From the NCBI RefSeq assembly GCF_019443425.1, contig NZ_CP080382.1, positions 248,001-312,000 of the forward strand: DNA of 64,000 bases, written 5' to 3'. Positions 55,201-64,000 of this stretch are shown here, piece by piece. Each line of letters begins with the position of its first letter. Within the stretch, counting starts at the first letter, position 1. The stretch comes from Arthrobacter sp. PAMC25284 (lineage in GTDB: Bacteria > Actinomycetota > Actinomycetes > Actinomycetales > Micrococcaceae). The position numbers and the translations under genes were made by a program. The notes under the pieces were generated by a model. It saw only the letters and a program-made list of their open reading frames with translations, was not told the origin of the DNA and searched no databases.

Positions 55201-55789
55201 GGGTCAGCTGGCCCTGCCGCTCGGGGACGTCGAGCTGAAAAACGTGAAGGCGGTCCTGCCCGCACCCAGCATGGTGGAAAATGTCCGTGCGGAGCTGGAC
55301 CTGATGGCCATGGACGTCAGCGAACACCTGATGACCAGCCACCGTCCCCTGCTGGACAGGCTCGGCGTCACCACCGCGGACAAGCTGCTGGGGCTGCGCA
55401 ACGGCACGGAAGTGCTCGTGGCCGGGGTCCGGGTCGCCACCCAGACGCCGCCCATGCGGGGAGGCCGCCGGGTGGTGTTCATCAGCGTCGACGACGGCAC
55501 CGGATGCGTGGACTCGGTGTTCTTCCATGAGGCCCAGGAGCAGGCCGGGCCCCTGCTGTTCGGCACCCGGCTCCTGCTCATCCGGGGCACCACCCGCCGG
55601 ACCGGACCCCGGGGGATCAGCATCAGTGCCAGTATGGCCTGGGACCTTAGCCGCACCGGCACCCTGCCGTACCCGGAGCAACCGTCCGCCGCACCCGGTC
55701 CCGGTGGGCCACGTCACCATGGTCCGTTGCTGCCGGGGCCGCTGGACGGCATCCGCCGCAACCTTGCCATCACCGGGTTCGGAGGCTGA
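52273..55789 (+). CDS. dnaE2: Error-prone DNA polymerase III alpha, DnaE2 (one-base frameshift)
   Basis: About 1171 residues. The N-terminal PHP domain (FTHLHVSTAFSAHYGVSWPE) leads to the polymerase core with RGSGASSLVNYLIGVSQVNP and LPDIDIDVESAERHNV (catalytic Asp pair). Then come AFGSFGFCKAHGAAFAVPTY and a C-terminal OB-fold region. The frame breaks at GGG 54937-54939; removing one G gives WQAGIRLSLNGIYGLSGAEL to the stop at 55789. It carries out translesion synthesis under the SOS box at 51842-51859. The canonical ImuA and ImuB partners are absent here. Confidence 0.92.
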
Positions 55790-55805
55790 CCCCGGGCTCT
55801 ACAAA

Positions 55806-55825
55806 AGGCCCGAAGTTTCGGGCCT
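55806..55825. terminator. Terminator hairpin between dnaE2 and the AlkD-like gene
   Basis: AGGCCCGA and TCGGGCCT form an 8-bp stem with tetraloop AGTT. On the minus strand it is followed by TTTTGTAG, so it best serves the AlkD-like gene, and also closes dnaE2. Confidence 0.75.
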
Positions 55826-55834
55826 CGGTCACCT

Positions 55835-56539
55835 TCACGGTTGGGCCAGCATCCTGGCAATCGGGCGGACCACTCGTCGAGTTGGTGCGTCGTCGGATGC
55901 GGCGAGTCGTCGTACGATCGCGTCAACCTCAGTCAGTAGCTTTGGTCGTTTGTGCACGATTGCGCGGAGCGCCATGGTTTGCGCTTTCCCCACCAGATGC
56001 CGGGGGTCGCTGGCATTCGCATCGATCAGCGCCAGGGCGTTCCCGAAGCGCTCGTCGTCGGCGCTCTTGTCGTGGAGGGCGAGAGCCCACAACAACGCGA
56101 AACCGGCGCGCTTCGTGAATTCGCCGTCGTTGTTCGCCCAGGGTTCGACCATCGACCAGGCTGCAGGAGCCTTATCGAACAGTGTGAAACACACAGTATC
56201 GACCAGGGCCCAGTTGTCGAAGTCAGAGCACCAATCATTCATTTGATCGACGTCGACAAGTTCGGGGTCATCAATGTGCGCGGCGATCGTGCGTGCCTCG
56301 TAGAGACCTGAGGCCCACAGCGCGAGGGCAAGGCCATGGTTCGGGCGGTGCGGCGCGGCGATCGCTTTCATTCTGGCCATTGTTATGCCGACCGCCCGGT
56401 CGGTATGAATGCCATAGCGCCTGCCGAGCTCGGCGCGCACCACCGGATCACCTTCGTCATGGAGTCCTTTGACGATGGCTGCTGCGGTTGCTTCCGGGTC
56501 GTCTGTCATCGTTTCGAAACCTGATGCCTCCTCCAGCAT
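55835..56539 (-). CDS. DNA alkylation repair protein (AlkD family)
   Basis: The 234-residue all-helical HEAT-like protein shows VVRAELGRRYGIHTDRAVGI, MNDWCSDFDNWALVDTVCFT, EFTKRAGFALLWALALHDKS and GKAQTMALRAIVHKRP. The pairs of Trp and Asp in DWCSDFDNWALVD match AlkD-type glycosylases of N3/N7-alkylpurines. ATG 56539 has GTGAGG six bases upstream; ATG 56509 is an alternative. It is the second AlkD-like gene in the window. Confidence 0.85.
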   Translation of the reverse strand: MLEEASGFETMTDDPEATAAAIVKGLHDEGDPVVRAELGRRYGIHTDRAVGITMARMKAIAAPHRPNHGLALALWASGLYEARTIAAHIDDPELVDVDQMNDWCSDFDNWALVDTVCFTLFDKAPAAWSMVEPWANNDGEFTKRAGFALLWALALHDKSADDERFGNALALIDANASDPRHLVGKAQTMALRAIVHKRPKLLTEVDAIVRRLAASDDAPTRRVVRPIARMLAQP

Positions 56540-56840
56540 CAAGAACCTCACTGACGTCTGTGCTGCGCCCCATGAGGCGATCCCTGGTCGTTTCACTGTC
56601 GAATACAACCAAGTGCAATGCCTTCCAACGTGCCTAGGATACTGCGTCGCCTCCAGTCCCCGGGAGGGCCGACGACATCAACCGGGATGAACACTGGAGG
56701 GACATGCCCGGGAATGACCCTTCCGGGCGTGTCCGTGGCGCGTTGGGTGGCGTATCCGTAAACCGATAACATGGACGGGGCTGGCTGTGGTCCCCGTACG
56801 CCACAAGCTACGAAGCCTTAACTTTGAATAGGAGACACCC

Positions 56841-58848
56841 GTGTCAGATGCCCAGAAGATCACCGTTCTCGTCGATGGCGAAGAGACCAAGGTGACTACC
56901 GGGACCACCGGCGCGGAACTCTTTTTTGAGCGCCGTGACGTTGTGGTGGCCCTCATTAACGGCGAGCTGAAGGACCTCGATCAGCCGCTGCCCGAGAACG
57001 CCACGGTCGAAGGCGTCACCATCGACTCCCCGGACGGACTCAACGTCCTGCGCCACTCCACAGCACATGTGATGGCCCAGGCCGTGCAGCAGTTGCGCCC
57101 GGACGCCAAGCTCGGCATCGGCCCTTACATCACCGACGGCTTCTACTTCGACTTCGACGTCGCTGAGCCCTTCACCCCGGAGGACCTGAAGACGCTGGAA
57201 AAGATGATGCTCAAGATCGTCAATCAGAATCAGAAGTTCGTCCGCCGCGTGGTCAACGAGGCTGAGGCCCGCGAGGCCATGGCCAATGAGCCTTACAAGC
57301 TGGAGCTGCTGGGCAAAAAGAACGACGCCGACACCGCTGAGGGAGTCAACGTTGAGGTCGGCGCCGGAGACATCACCATTTACGACAATGTCGATCGCAA
57401 GAGCGGCGACTCCGTCTGGTGCGACCTGTGCCGCGGCCCGCACCTGCCCAATACCAAAATGATCTCCAACGCGTTTGCCCTGACCCGCACCTCCGCCGCC
57501 TACTGGCTGGGCAACCAGAACAACCAGCAGCTGCAGCGCATTTACGGCACCGCCTGGCCCACCAAGGACGCCCTCAAGGCCTACCAGGAGCGGATCGCCG
57601 AGGCCGAGCGCCGCGACCACCGCAAACTCGGGGTGGAGCTGGACCTCTTTTCCTTCCCCGACGAGCTGGGTTCTGGCCTGCCGGTCTTCCATCCCAAGGG
57701 CGGCATCATCCGCAAGGAGATGGAGGACTACTCCCGCCAGCGCCACGTGGACGCCGGCTACGAGTTCGTTTACACCCCGCATATCACCAAGGGCCACCTT
57801 TACGAGGTCTCCGGGCACCTGGACTGGTACAAGGACGGCATGTTCCCGGCCATGCACATCGACGCCGAACTCAACGCTGACGGCACCGTGCGCAAACCCG
57901 GCCAGGATTACTACCTCAAGCCGATGAACTGCCCCATGCACAACCTGATCTTCCGTTCCCGCGGCCGGTCCTACCGCGAACTGCCGTTGCGGCTCTTCGA
58001 ATTCGGGTCCGTCTACCGCTACGAGAAGTCCGGGGTAGTGCACGGGCTCACCCGGGTGCGTGGCATGACCCAGGACGACGCCCACATCTACTGCACCCGC
58101 GAGCAGATGAAGGATGAGCTCACCAAGACCCTCAACTTCGTGCTTGGGCTGCTCAAGGACTACGGCCTGGATGACTTCTACCTCGAACTCTCCACCAAGA
58201 ACGAGGACAAGTTCGTGGGCGAGGATGAGGCCTGGGAAGAGGCCACCCGTACCCTCGCCGAGGTGGCGGAGGCCTCAGGCCCTGGAGCTGGTTGCAGATC
58301 CGGGCGGCGCCGCGTTTTACGGCCCCAAGATCTCTGTCCAGGCCAAGGACGCCCTGGGCCGGACCTGGCAGATGTCCACCATCCAGCTGGACTTCAACCT
58401 GCCGGAACGCTTCGAGCTCGAATTCCAGGCCGCTGACGGCACCCGCCAGCGGCCCGTGATGATCCACCGTGCCCTGTTCGGTTCGATTGAACGTTTTATG
58501 GGTGTGCTGACCGAGCACTACGCCGGGGCCTTCCCGGCCTGGCTGGCGCCTGTGCAGGTGGTCGGGATCCCGGTGGCGGAGGCCTTCAACGACTACATGT
58601 TCGACGTCGTTGGTCAGCTCAAGGCCGCCGGCATCCGCGCCGAGGTGGACATTTCCTCGGATCGCTTCCCGAAGAAGATCCGCACAGCCAGTAAGGACAA
58701 GATCCCGTTTGTGCTGATTGCCGGGGGAGACGACGCCGAGGCCGGTGCCGTGTCATTCCGTTTCCGCGACGGCAGCCAGGACAACGGTGTGCCCGTGGCC
58801 GAGGCAGTCCGGCGGATTGTGGACGCTGTCCGCGACCGGACCAGCTAG
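56841..58848 (+). CDS. thrS: Threonyl-tRNA synthetase (one-base frameshift)
   Basis: About 668 residues: an N-terminal TGS domain ([20 protein letters not shown]), the editing/SAD domain ([20 protein letters not shown]), and the class II core with motif 2 ([20 protein letters not shown]). Motif 3 and the anticodon-binding domain ([18 protein letters not shown]) follow. The frame breaks at CCC 58280-58282; removing one C gives [20 protein letters not shown] and stop at 58848. The gene is essential, so an error in the sequence is nearly certain. It heads a thrS-HIT-pgsA run. Confidence 0.95.
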
Positions 58849-58868
58849 CGGACAGGCAAGGGAGCGAC

Positions 58869-59492
58869 GTGCAGGAGCAATCAGAAAGCGCCGGGCCGGC
58901 CGGGCCGGGCGACGACGCCGTGACCGACGACTTTGGCCTGGCCGGGGTCCCGGACGCTTTCCAGCGGCTGTGGACTCCGCACCGGATGGCGTACATCAAG
59001 GGCGGCCAGCACCAGTTCAAGAACGAGAACGACTGCCCGTTCTGTGTTGCGCCGGCGCGAAGCGACGACGATTCGCTCATCGTGTACCGGGGACGGTCCG
59101 TTTACGTGGTGCTCAACCTGTTCCCGTACAACCCCGGCCATCTGTTGGTGTGCCCGTACCGTCACGTTCCGGACTACACGGACCTGACGGTGGAGGAAAC
59201 CGCGGAATTCGGCGAGCTGACCCAGACTGCCATGCGCGTGCTGCGCAAGGTCGCCAACCCTACCGGTTTCAACCTGGGCATGAACCAGGGCGTCACCGGG
59301 GGCGCGGGGATCGCCGGCCACCTGCATCAGCACGTCGTTCCGCGCTGGGGCGGGGACGGTAATTTCTTCCCCATCATTGCCCAGACCAAAGCCATCACGC
59401 AGACCCTGGGCGAGGTCCGGCAGCAGGTTGCGGATGCCTGGCCGCAACAGGCACGGGAGCAGTCCGGACCCGGGGAGACGCATGCTGAATAG
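58869..59492 (+). CDS. HIT-domain nucleotide hydrolase/phosphorylase
   Basis: The 207-residue protein has an N-terminal extension, then CPFCVAPARSDDDSLIVYRG and the histidine triad GHLHQHVVPRWGGD (HxHxHxx). It belongs to the Fhit-like group (diadenosine polyphosphate hydrolase/phosphorylase). GTG 58869 follows AAGGGAG. The gene lies 20 bp after thrS and overlaps pgsA by 11 bp, an arrangement common in actinobacteria. Confidence 0.92.
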   Translation: MQEQSESAGPAGPGDDAVTDDFGLAGVPDAFQRLWTPHRMAYIKGGQHQFKNENDCPFCVAPARSDDDSLIVYRGRSVYVVLNLFPYNPGHLLVCPYRHVPDYTDLTVEETAEFGELTQTAMRVLRKVANPTGFNLGMNQGVTGGAGIAGHLHQHVVPRWGGDGNFFPIIAQTKAITQTLGEVRQQVADAWPQQAREQSGPGETHAE

Positions 59493-60121
59493 GCACGCGC
59501 GGGGCTTTTTCACCGCCCTGTTCTCTCCGCTTGCACGCTGGCTGCTCAAGATCGGGGTTTCCCCGGACGCGGTCACTGTTGTCGGCACACTGGGCGTGGT
59601 GATCGGTGCCCTCGTGTTTTACCCGCTGGGCCAGCTGTGGTGGGGAACTTTGTTCATCACGGCCTTTATCTTCTCCGATGTCATCGACGGCATCATGGCC
59701 AGGATGCAGGAGCGCGGCGGCCGCTGGGGAAACTTCCTGGACTCGACCCTTGACCGGGTGGCCGACGGTGCGCTCTTCGCCGGCGTCTCCATCTGGTTTT
59801 TCACGGGAGGAGCGGACACGCCGATCGCAGTCGCCGCCATGGTGTGCCTGGTCCTGGGCATGGTGGTCTCCTACGCGCGGGCGAAGGCCGAGGCGCTGGG
59901 CTTCCACGCCAATGTGGGCATCGCCGAGCGGGCCCGAGCGGCTCGTGTCGGTGCTGGTCGTCACCGGCTTCACCGGCCTGGGCCTGCCTACCGTGGTGCT
60001 GTTTTCGACGTTGTGCCTCCTCGCGGCCGCCAGCCTGGTGACCGTGATTCAGCGGATCATCGCGGTCCGGCGCCAGTCGCTGGATGAATTCGGCGGCACC
60101 GCCTCCGAGCAGGCGGCGTAA
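59482..60121 (+). CDS. pgsA: CDP-alcohol phosphatidyltransferase, phosphatidylinositol-phosphate synthase type (one-base frameshift)
   Basis: About 212 residues with six helices. The CDP-alcohol phosphotransferase motif is complete: DGIMARMQERGGRW with GNFLDSTLD (DG-AR-G-D-D). In actinobacteria the copy in this location makes phosphatidylinositol phosphate from CDP-diacylglycerol and inositol phosphate. The frame breaks at CCC 59933-59935; removing one C gives GIAERAERLVSVLVVTGFTG to stop at 60121. The gene is essential in mycobacteria. The usual next genes, an acyltransferase and pimA, are absent. Confidence 0.88.
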
Positions 60122-60354
60122 ATGTCACCGCGCGCCGGGGTATGCCGGGTGTCCGGCGGGCGGTGTCGGGTCGCGAAGAATCCGGGTCAGCCAGTGGAAT
60201 TCCACGACTGTAACCGGAATTCTGCCGCGCCGTAGCCGGGGGCTAGTATTAGGATTACCGGCCAACGGATCCGGTAATCCGGTGTGTGCATCGCGGCATT
60301 TCATGTGCCGTCAGCGCCTCCGGCGAGGTCATCTATCTACCCATAGGGGTTTTT

Positions 60355-61281
60355 GTGTCTACACCTGATGTAAGCAGCGAAGCCGGCGTGTCCGCCAAGA
60401 ACGTAACGGGCAGCAGCCGCGTCAAGCGCGGCATGGCGGAGATGCTCAAGGGCGGCGTCATCATGGACGTTGTCAACGTCGAACAGGCCCGCATCGCCGA
60501 AGATGCCGGTGCCGTGGCCGTGATGGCGCTGGAGCGTGTTCCGGCCGACATCCGCGCCCAGGGCGGCGTCTCCCGCATGTCGGACCCGGACATGATCGAT
60601 GCGATCATCGACGCCGTTTCCATCCCGGTCATGGCGAAGGCCCGGATCGGCCACTTCGTCGAGGCCCAGGTCCTTGAGTCCCTCGGCGTGGACTACATTG
60701 ACGAGTCCGAGGTTCTGACCCCGGCCGACTACGAGCACCACATCGACAAGTGGAACTTCAAGGTCCCGTTCGTCTGCGGCGCCACCAACCTTGGTGAGGC
60801 GCTGCGCCGGATCAACGAGGGCGCGGCGATGATCCGTTCCAAGGGCGAGGCCGGCACCGGGGATGTCTCCAACGCCACGGGACACATGCGCAAGATCCGG
60901 GCCGAGATCCTCAAGCTCGCGGCCCTGCCCGAGGACGAACTCTACGTCGCTGCCAAGGAACTCCAGGCACCGTACGAACTGGTCAAGGAAATCGCCGCGA
61001 CCGGCAAGCTTCCCGTGGTCCTGTTTACCGCCGGCGGCATTGCCACGCCGGCTGACGCTGCCATGATGATGCAGCTCGGCGCTGACGGTGTGTTCGTCGG
61101 TTCGGGGATCTTCAAGTCCGGCAACCCGGCCCAGCGCGCCGAAGCCGTGGTCAAGGCCACCACCTTCTTCGACGACGCCGACGTCATCGCCAAGGTTTCC
61201 CGCGGCCTGGGCGAAGCCATGGTCGGCATCAACGTCGCCGACCTCCCGGCACCGCACCGCCTCGCCGAGCGCGGCTGGTGA
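60355..61281 (+). CDS. pdxS: Pyridoxal 5'-phosphate synthase subunit PdxS
   Basis: The 308-residue TIM-barrel protein has [40 protein letters not shown] (with conserved SRM), [20 protein letters not shown] and [20 protein letters not shown]. It condenses ribose 5-phosphate, glyceraldehyde 3-phosphate and ammonia into PLP together with PdxT. GTG 60355 follows AGGGG. The pdxT partner is not in this window; an M3 peptidase lies downstream on the other strand. Confidence 0.95.
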   Translation: MSTPDVSSEAGVSAKNVTGSSRVKRGMAEMLKGGVIMDVVNVEQARIAEDAGAVAVMALERVPADIRAQGGVSRMSDPDMIDAIIDAVSIPVMAKARIGHFVEAQVLESLGVDYIDESEVLTPADYEHHIDKWNFKVPFVCGATNLGEALRRINEGAAMIRSKGEAGTGDVSNATGHMRKIRAEILKLAALPEDELYVAAKELQAPYELVKEIAATGKLPVVLFTAGGIATPADAAMMMQLGADGVFVGSGIFKSGNPAQRAEAVVKATTFFDDADVIAKVSRGLGEAMVGINVADLPAPHRLAERGW

Positions 61282-61308
61282 CCCTGCCTTAGCAGCACTG
61301 AAAAAAGC

Positions 61309-61352
61309 ACGACGCCGGCAGGCCACCTTTTCGGGTGACCGGCCGGCGTCGT
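61309..61352. terminator. Bidirectional terminator between pdxS and M3 peptidase
   Basis: ACGACGCCGGC (61309) pairs with GCCGGCGTCGT (61342), with a further inner GGCCACC/GGGTGACC stem. The minus side is followed by GCTTTTTTC, an intrinsic T-tract, and the plus side by CTTGCGTT. Confidence 0.85.
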
Positions 61353-61374
61353 CTTGCGTTAATTCCCGGGTTGG

Positions 61375-63399
61375 TCAGCTTCCGGCCTGATCGAGGCCGC
61401 GGCGCTTGAGCAGCGGTTCAAGTTCGGCGTCACGGCCGCGGAAGGCGCGGAAGGATTCAAGCGGATCGCGGCTATTGCCCCTGGACAGCAGTTCCGCCCG
61501 GAAGAAGTCGCCGTTGGCGCGGTTCAGGCCGCCGTTGTCCTTGAACCATTCCACCGTGTCGGCGTCCAGGACCTCGCTCCAGATGTAGGAGTAGTAGCCT
61601 GCGGAGTAGCCGTCGCCGGCGAAGATGTGCTGGAAGTAGCCCGTGCGGTAACGGGGCGGAATGAGGGGGTGCGCCACCCCGGCCGCGGCCAGCGACTTCG
61701 CCTCAAACTCGAGCGCGTCGCCGGGGACCTGATCGGGGCCGAGGACATGCCATGCAAGGTCCAGCAGGGCCGCGCCCAGGTATTCGGTGGTGCCGAATCC
61801 TTCACCCCAGAGCCGGGCTGCTTCCAGCCGGTCCACAACGTCCTGCGGGAGCGGCTCGCCGGTGGCATGGTGCCTGGCGTAGTTGGCGAGCACCTCCGGC
61901 CACAGGATCCACATCTCGTTGACCTGCGAGGGATACTCCACGAAGTCACGCGGCACAGAGGTGCCGGAAAAGCGCGGGTAGGTCACCGAGGAGAAAAGGC
62001 CGTGGAGTGCGTGGCCAAACTCGTGGAAGACGGTGCGGAGCTCGTCCAGGGTCAGCAGGGTGTGTTCCCCGGCCGGTGGTTTGGAGATGTTGAGGTTGTT
62101 GATCACGACGGGCCGGGCGTCCAGGAGCCGGGACTGCTCCACGAGCGAGTTCATCCAGGCGCCGCCGCGCTTCGATTCGCGGGTGTAATAGTCGCCCAGG
62201 AACAGGCCGAGCCCGGCGCCGTCCTGGTCTTTGACCTCCCAGACGCGGACGTCCGGATGGTAGCCGGAGAGGTCGGTGCGCTCGTGGAACGTGACGCCGT
62301 ACAGGGCGCCGGCGGCGTGGAACACACCGTCCGTGAGGACCCGGTTCAGCTCGAAGTAGGGGCGCAGGGCCTGCTCATCGACCGCATAACGTCCGCGCTT
62401 GACCCTGGCCGAGTAGAAGGCCCAGTCCCAGGCTTCCAGGGGGTGGCCGGCCACCTCCGCCAGCGCGGTGGCCTCGGCGTCGGCGTTCCGGACGGCGGCC
62501 GGGGCGAGCCGGTTGAGCATCGCCTGCACAGCGGCGAAGTCGGGCGCCGTCTGGCGGTCCACGGTCAGTTCCGCGAAGTTCCCGAACCCCAGCAGGCCTG
62601 CCTTCTCGGCCCGGAGCCGGACCAGGTCCTTGACTACGTCGAGGACGTCGAGGCCGCCGCCTGCGCTGCCGCGGCTGACCGACGCCTCGAACAGACGCCG
62701 GCGGATGTCCCGGTTCTCCAATGACGCCAGGGCGGGCTGGCTGCTGGGCAGGATCAGGGTGAGCAGGAATTTTCCGTCGTGCCCGGCGGTGCGGGCGGCC
62801 TCCGCTGCACTGGCGACATCGTCCGCGGGCAGTCCTGCCAGCTCGGCGGCGTCGTCCAGCAATACGGCGGCGGACTTCATCCCTTCCTTCACCCGCTGTC
62901 CGAATGCGGTGCCGAGCCGGGACAGTTCCGTATTGAGCGCTTTAAGCCGGTCCTGCCCGGTGTCGTCGAGCTGGATACCGGAGGCCCGGAACTGTTTGAG
63001 GTATTCCTCCACGAGCCGGCCCGCCTCCGGATCGAGGGCGTGGGAATCCAGGGCCGCGAACCGGTCAAAGAGGGCGCGGTTGAGGTAGATGGCGTCCTGA
63101 TGCGCCGAGAACAGCGGGGACAGCCGGGTTTCCAGCTCCCGGATCGCGTCCGAGGCATCTGCCGAGACCAGGGTGAAGAACGATGCGGCAGCCCGTTCCA
63201 GCAGCCGGCCGGATTCTTCCATGGCGACGGCGGTGTTCTCGAAAGACGCCGGTTCCGGGTTGTCCACGATTTGCTGGATTTCGGCGAGGTGCGCGGCCAG
63301 GCCCGCTTCGATGGCTTCGCCATAGTGGTCGTCCGCAATGTCCGCGAACGGCGGCAGCCCATAGGGCAGGGTGCTGGGAGTCAGGAGCGGGTTAGTCAT
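61375..63399 (-). CDS. M3-family metallopeptidase (peptidyl-dipeptidase Dcp/oligopeptidase A type)
   Basis: The 674-residue cytoplasmic protein has the zinc motif FHEFGHALHGLFS (HExxH), the glutamate ligand region around SQVNEMWILWP, and Tyr in GYFQHIFAGDGYSAGYYSYI, the full M3 catalytic set. Its N-terminal helical half begins YGLPPFADIADDHYGEAIEA. It removes dipeptides or cuts small peptides. It stands alone with its own terminator. Confidence 0.93.
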   Translation of the reverse strand: MTNPLLTPSTLPYGLPPFADIADDHYGEAIEAGLAAHLAEIQQIVDNPEPASFENTAVAMEESGRLLERAAASFFTLVSADASDAIRELETRLSPLFSAHQDAIYLNRALFDRFAALDSHALDPEAGRLVEEYLKQFRASGIQLDDTGQDRLKALNTELSRLGTAFGQRVKEGMKSAAVLLDDAAELAGLPADDVASAAEAARTAGHDGKFLLTLILPSSQPALASLENRDIRRRLFEASVSRGSAGGGLDVLDVVKDLVRLRAEKAGLLGFGNFAELTVDRQTAPDFAAVQAMLNRLAPAAVRNADAEATALAEVAGHPLEAWDWAFYSARVKRGRYAVDEQALRPYFELNRVLTDGVFHAAGALYGVTFHERTDLSGYHPDVRVWEVKDQDGAGLGLFLGDYYTRESKRGGAWMNSLVEQSRLLDARPVVINNLNISKPPAGEHTLLTLDELRTVFHEFGHALHGLFSSVTYPRFSGTSVPRDFVEYPSQVNEMWILWPEVLANYARHHATGEPLPQDVVDRLEAARLWGEGFGTTEYLGAALLDLAWHVLGPDQVPGDALEFEAKSLAAAGVAHPLIPPRYRTGYFQHIFAGDGYSAGYYSYIWSEVLDADTVEWFKDNGGLNRANGDFFRAELLSRGNSRDPLESFRAFRGRDAELEPLLKRRGLDQAGS

Positions 63400-63482
63400 G
63401 AAACAACTGTTTCATGACTGGTGCTGCATCTCAACGGCATCACCCCATGAAATCCCGTGTCATCCGTCCTAGGATGACGGTC

Positions 63483-64000
63483 ATGCGGTTGGGGTCCAGG
63501 AAGCTCAGGGCACGCGCGGCGGCGGGCTGCGCCGCGTCGGTACTGGTGGTGTCCGGCTCGGGCTGCGGTCTGCTTCCCGGGCAGGAACCTGCCGGCAGTA
63601 CGCCCGCGGCCGCTCCGACGGCTCCCGTCATCAGCCCGGTCCCGGCCCCGCCGCCCACGCCTACGCCTACGCCCACGCCGGGGAAGGGGCCTGGGTGTGC
63701 TGCCGTGCGCTGTACCTCGGTGCTGGTGACTGGCGACATGCTGGTCCATGCTCAGCTCTGGCAGCAGGCCCGCGAGGACGCGGCGGCCACCGGCGCCCAG
63801 GGGATGGACTTTGTGCCGTTGCTGGAGGGCCAGCGGCGGTACGTAGCCGGGAGCGACCTGGCGATCTGCCATTTGGAGACGCCGGTGGCCGGGCCCGGCG
63901 GACCGTTTTCTGCCTACCCGTCGTTCAACGTCCCGCCCCAGATCATCCCCGCCGCCCGGGACCTGGGTTATCAGGCCTGCACGACGGCGAGCAACCACAC
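63483..64000 (+). CDS. CapA-family (poly-gamma-glutamate capsule type) lipoprotein, 3' end cut by window edge
   Basis: The first 172 residues are present. The signal peptide (AAASVLVVSGSGCGLLPG region) ends at a lipobox-like GSGC. A Pro/Thr linker with PTPTPTPT follows, then TSVLVTGDMLVHAQLWQQA, GSDLAICHLETPVAGPGGPF and TTASNH, the calcineurin-like CapA signature. Such proteins act at the cell surface on capsule or peptidoglycan-related polymers. ATG 63483 is used; ATG 63474 nine bases upstream is in frame and possible. Confidence 0.86.
   Translation, partial: MRLGSRKLRARAAAGCAASVLVVSGSGCGLLPGQEPAGSTPAAAPTAPVISPVPAPPPTPTPTPTPGKGPGCAAVRCTSVLVTGDMLVHAQLWQQAREDAAATGAQGMDFVPLLEGQRRYVAGSDLAICHLETPVAGPGGPFSAYPSFNVPPQIIPAARDLGYQACTTASNH

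Noticed and set aside
60170..60240. Cobalamin-riboswitch-like words (GAATCCGGGTCAGCC, CCACGACTGTAACCGG) ahead of pdxS
   Set aside because: The remaining conserved blocks of the B12 riboswitch are missing or out of order, and pdxS is not a usual target. Only chance similarity can be claimed.

Overview
The window looks like the chromosome of a high-GC actinobacterium of the Micrococcaceae (Arthrobacter, Pseudarthrobacter or Paenarthrobacter type). This is inferred from several things: GC-rich codon use with frequent GTG and TTG starts; mycothiol-dependent enzymes (S-(hydroxymethyl)mycothiol dehydrogenase, a mycoredoxin-like glutaredoxin, mycothiol/DinB-fold proteins); a phosphatidylinositol-phosphate synthase next to thrS and a HIT gene; actinobacterial LexA and IdeR/DtxR-type operator sequences; and a c-di-AMP riboswitch ahead of an NlpC/P60 cell-wall hydrolase. 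No tRNA, rRNA, transposase, phage gene or CRISPR array was recognised.

Layout. 1-500: end of a spore-photoproduct-lyase-like radical SAM gene. 625-6777: a catabolic unit with a GntR regulator translationally coupled to a soluble Cache-domain protein, a gamma-aminobutyraldehyde-type dehydrogenase, an aldonolactone-oxidase-family flavoprotein and an EutH-type permease. 7.1-20.1 kb: single genes and short runs (lipoprotein, DinB protein, Gfo/Idh/MocA oxidoreductase, HEAT-like protein, AAA+ ATPase, cupin, L,D-transpeptidase-like protein, beta-helix protein, dienelactone hydrolase, CPBP-like membrane protein, an orphan, a GH16 relic, a monooxygenase). The beta-helix gene sits between two identical 24-bp direct repeats. 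20.4-31 kb: FAD monooxygenase, universal stress protein, GH16 lipoprotein, secreted lipase, LtrA, trans-acting enoyl-reductase-type protein, riboswitch-NlpC/P60 and a class A beta-lactamase-like protein. 31-40 kb: membrane proteins, a SulP transporter, an ArsR-SRPBCC unit with a probably leaderless promoter and a 2OG-Fe(II) oxygenase. 40.8-43.5 kb: a large adenylation-carrier-membrane acyltransferase fusion directly behind an iron box. 43.5-51.8 kb: nuclease, thioesterase, lipoate-ligase-type protein, mycothiol/formaldehyde genes, SRAP protein, FabF-like synthase and chorismate mutase. 51.8-55.8 kb: an SOS-controlled DUF6504-dnaE2 pair. 55.8-64 kb: an AlkD-like protein, then housekeeping genes (thrS, HIT, pgsA, pdxS, M3 peptidase) and the start of a CapA-family gene.

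Eleven otherwise well-preserved genes, including thrS and pgsA, are split by one-base frameshifts. Ten of the eleven are repaired by removing one base, usually in a short G or C run, and the eleventh (fabF-like) by adding one. This points to uncorrected indels in the assembly rather than gene decay, so those genes are annotated here as single CDSs with the break noted. True decay is also present: a GH16 relic, a dihydrofolate-reductase-family relic and an alkaline-phosphatase-family remnant with an internal deletion.

The most interesting candidates are the iron-box-controlled adenylation-carrier-acyltransferase fusion, the EutH/flavoprotein/aldehyde-dehydrogenase unit with its coupled Cache protein (a possible oxidative amino-alcohol pathway), and the repeat-bracketed beta-helix cassette.
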